Position numbers and translations under genes: made by a program
DNA from: Pseudomonadota bacterium
GTDB taxonomy: Bacteria; Pseudomonadota; Gammaproteobacteria; Steroidobacterales; Steroidobacteraceae
Length of the DNA: 13,370 nt
Assembly (NCBI GenBank): GCA_021838065.1
Contig: JAKCEJ010000040.1
Span: 1-13,370 of the forward strand
Direction of reading: 5' to 3'
Notes under the pieces: model-generated
What the model saw: the letters and a program-made list of their open reading frames with translations, nothing else
Told to the model about the DNA's origin: nothing
The model's database searches: none
Part shown: piece after piece, positions 11,447-13,370 of the stretch
Layout: each line of letters begins with the position of its first letter
Numbering within the stretch: position 1 is the first letter of the stretch

Positions 11447-13370
11447 TTACTTGGTCACCGTAAAGACCAGGTCCGCCCCGCCGAGCTCGCCGCTCTTGCT
11501 CTGCCCGGCGAGCTTGCCCTGGCCGGCCTCGATGCGGATCGTCCAGTGCTCGCCGATGCTGTAGCGCAGCCGTACGGCGCTCAGCTGCTCGGTGAGCCCC
11601 ACGCCGTAGCTGACGTACAGGCGCGGGGAGAGATATTTGCCGAGCACCAGCGAGGTCTCGTTGTTCAGGTCGGTCTGCAGCGTGACGTCCGGCAGCCCGA
11701 TGCGCGAGCCGAGCTGCTGCGCGAGGATCGCCCCGCCCTGGGCAAGCAGCTCGGCCGCGGCGGTGGTCTGGCGGCTCTGCGTGCTGCTGGTCTGCAGTGC
11801 CTGCAGCGAGCCGCCGCCGCCGGAGAGGATCAGCGACATGATCTGCGACTGCGACAGCGACGGGTTTGAGAAGAAGGAGACCTGAGGCTGCTTCAACGTG
11901 CCGCTGACGTTAACCCCTGCGGTGATGTCGGTATAGCGGCGCTCGGCGCGGATCTCGATACCCGGATTGTCGAGCGGTCCGCCGTGGTAGAACAGCCGTC
12001 CCGACTGAATGGTGAGGCGGCGCGCATAGGCGGCGTATTCACCCTTCTGCACGTACAGCTCGCCGGTGGCGGTCGTGCCCTTGCCCAGGCCGCTGCTCAC
12101 GGTGATCCGGCCGCTCAGCTTGCCGGTCAACCCCATCGTGTCGACGTCGAAGTCGTTGCCCAGATCGAAAGTGATGGTGGTCACCACTTGGTAGCGATGC
12201 GGGGCGCTGGCCGATTCCTCGCCCACGATCACCTGGTCGGACGTGGCGTGCACCGCGCCGGTGAGGTTGCGCGGGGAGAAGTGGGCATGCGAGATGAGGA
12301 CCGTGCCGGTGACATCGATGCGGCGGGACACCAGACGGAAGTCGAGATTCGGCGAGGCATCGACGCGCGCTTCCGGCAGATCGACGACCCGCAGATCGGT
12401 GCCCTGCAGATGAAGGTCGCCGTAGGGCGCGGCATCGCGCCAGCCCATCCGGCCCTGGACATGCAGCAGCCCTTTCCCGACCCGCGCCGAGCCCTCAACG
12501 GTGAGCCCGGTGTTGAGCAGCTGCGCCGTCAGGGCGAGATGGCTCATCAGCAAATTGGTGCGGTACACGTCCGCGGTGGCGTCAACGACGCGAGCGACGC
12601 CGCCGAGGCGTGGATCGCCCACGGTTCCGCCGATCGTCGCATCCGCAATCAGGACGCCCGAGACCTCATCGACGCCCGGCATGTACAGGGAAACCAGGTT
12701 GAGCCGGTTGGTCTGCACGTGCACGCTGCCCTTGAGCGGCATGTCGCGCCAGCTGGACACACCGCGCTCAATGTCGAGCGTCGCAGCGAGCGTACCGATG
12801 GCCCCCGAGGTGAGCGAGGCCTGCGCATGAATGATCCCCGGCTGCGCGATAGCGGTCAGCAGACCCGAGCCGATGGTCGTATGTTCGGTTCTGCCGCTGA
12901 CCAGCCGCCGCGACAGCACACCGTTCGTCAGGGTCATGCGCAGCGTTCCGACCGGCGGCAGTCCCGGGCGGCCGTTGAGCTCGATCCCGGCGTCGATCGT
13001 CCCCTGGTACTCGACCGCGGGTGTCATGCCGGCCGTGAGAGTCGCGAGCGGCAGCGAGCTCGCGCTGACATATGCCGACCAGCCCGCGCTCGTCCAGGTC
13101 GCACCAGTGCACAATGCACCCGGTGTGCCGTCGAGGCACAGCGCGCTGAGCACACTGCGCTCGCGCGAGAGGGACAGCGATGTCGCGTGCCGCAAATGCA
13201 GCCGCAACGACTGTGGCCCCGTCAGGTTGAACGCGGTGACCTCGCCGTTGAACGCGCCGCCTGCGAAGCTCCCGTCCGCCTGCGCCGCCAGATGCAGCCC
13301 GGGCGCATTGGCCTGCATGTGCGCTGTCAGATGCGACGCGCGGCCGGCCACGGTGAACTCGAAGCTGCGC
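11447..13370 (-). CDS. tamB: TamB-like (DUF490) translocation/assembly protein, C-terminal part (cut by window edge)
   Basis: The last 640 residues of a large protein whose N-terminus lies beyond the right edge; full-length members have roughly 1,200-1,400 residues. TamB is anchored in the inner membrane, spans the periplasm and works with TamA in outer-membrane protein assembly or lipid transport. The visible part is long repetitive beta sequence with recurring patterns such as VSGVLIADATIGGTVGDPRL and VNVSGTLKQPQVSFFSNP, as in the TamB beta-helical groove. It ends in the conserved DUF490 domain: QSQIMSLILSGG, LGSRIGLPDVTLQ, LVLGKYLSPRLYVSYGVGL and VRLRYSIGEHWTIRIEAG. The frame is open to the window edge; the internal GTG at 13351 is not the true start. 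The stop (TAA) is 3 bases before the -35 of the argR promoter, and no strong terminator is visible between. tamA would be expected upstream, outside the window. Confidence 0.9.
   Translation of the reverse strand, partial: RSFEFTVAGRASHLTAHMQANAPGLHLAAQADGSFAGGAFNGEVTAFNLTGPQSLRLHLRHATSLSLSRERSVLSALCLDGTPGALCTGATWTSAGWSAYVSASSLPLATLTAGMTPAVEYQGTIDAGIELNGRPGLPPVGTLRMTLTNGVLSRRLVSGRTEHTTIGSGLLTAIAQPGIIHAQASLTSGAIGTLAATLDIERGVSSWRDMPLKGSVHVQTNRLNLVSLYMPGVDEVSGVLIADATIGGTVGDPRLGGVARVVDATADVYRTNLLMSHLALTAQLLNTGLTVEGSARVGKGLLHVQGRMGWRDAAPYGDLHLQGTDLRVVDLPEARVDASPNLDFRLVSRRIDVTGTVLISHAHFSPRNLTGAVHATSDQVIVGEESASAPHRYQVVTTITFDLGNDFDVDTMGLTGKLSGRITVSSGLGKGTTATGELYVQKGEYAAYARRLTIQSGRLFYHGGPLDNPGIEIRAERRYTDITAGVNVSGTLKQPQVSFFSNPSLSQSQIMSLILSGGGGSLQALQTSSTQSRQTTAAAELLAQGGAILAQQLGSRIGLPDVTLQTDLNNETSLVLGKYLSPRLYVSYGVGLTEQLSAVRLRYSIGEHWTIRIEAGQGKLAGQSKSGELGGADLVFTVTK

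Noticed and set aside
1..13370. Mobile elements, CRISPR arrays, tRNA or rRNA genes, phage or defence genes
   Set aside because: No direct-repeat arrays, terminal inverted repeats, transposase or RNA-gene motifs seen; all space is filled by housekeeping and biosynthetic genes on one strand.

Overview
The window reads as one dense, all minus-strand block of a very GC-rich chromosome. The bacterium is probably a gammaproteobacterium related to the Xanthomonadales/Nevskiales/Steroidobacterales area. That placement is an inference from three things: dapF followed by a DUF484 gene, an AlgZ/AlgR pair next to argH, and an arginine pathway of the Xanthomonas/Bacteroidetes type. The many long plus-strand open frames are GC-driven shadows of the minus-strand genes. 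There is no sign of phage, transposon, CRISPR, rRNA or tRNA, and no gap longer than about 110 bases.

In the direction of transcription (right to left) the layout is as follows. First comes the C-terminal half of a TamB-like (DUF490) outer-membrane-biogenesis protein, which enters from the right edge. Next is a short AT-rich control region with a sigma70-like promoter and two ARG-box-like operators, each 18 bp and 3 bp apart. Then comes an eight-gene arginine operon: argR, argG, an unassigned BioD-like P-loop gene, argC, argD, an N-acylornithine carbamoyltransferase (argF'), argB and argH. These genes overlap or nearly touch: three junctions are 4-base ATGA overlaps, and others are 1, 3, 11 and 37 bases. 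After a gap of about 100 bases come a LytS-type sensor kinase and LytTR response regulator (algZ, algR). Last are dapF (diaminopimelate epimerase) and the start of a DUF484 gene cut by the left edge.

The operon encodes N-acylglutamate kinase (ArgB), N-acylglutamyl-phosphate reductase (ArgC), the aminotransferase (ArgD), carbamoylation of the still-acylated ornithine (ArgF'), and argininosuccinate synthase and lyase (ArgG, ArgH). In this pathway variant the acyl group is removed after carbamoylation, at acylcitrulline. Two steps are missing from the window: the N-acylglutamate synthase and the acylcitrulline deacylase. The carbamoyltransferase has Ala at the position that separates N-acetyl- from N-succinylornithine enzymes (Glu in Xanthomonas, Pro in Bacteroides). 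This suggests the pathway may run on succinylated rather than acetylated intermediates.

The most interesting item is the 358-residue P-loop protein translationally locked between argG and argC. Its function is unassigned, and it sits in an operon that lacks the first and the deacylation steps. The ARG-box pair upstream of argR suggests that the operon is autoregulated by arginine.
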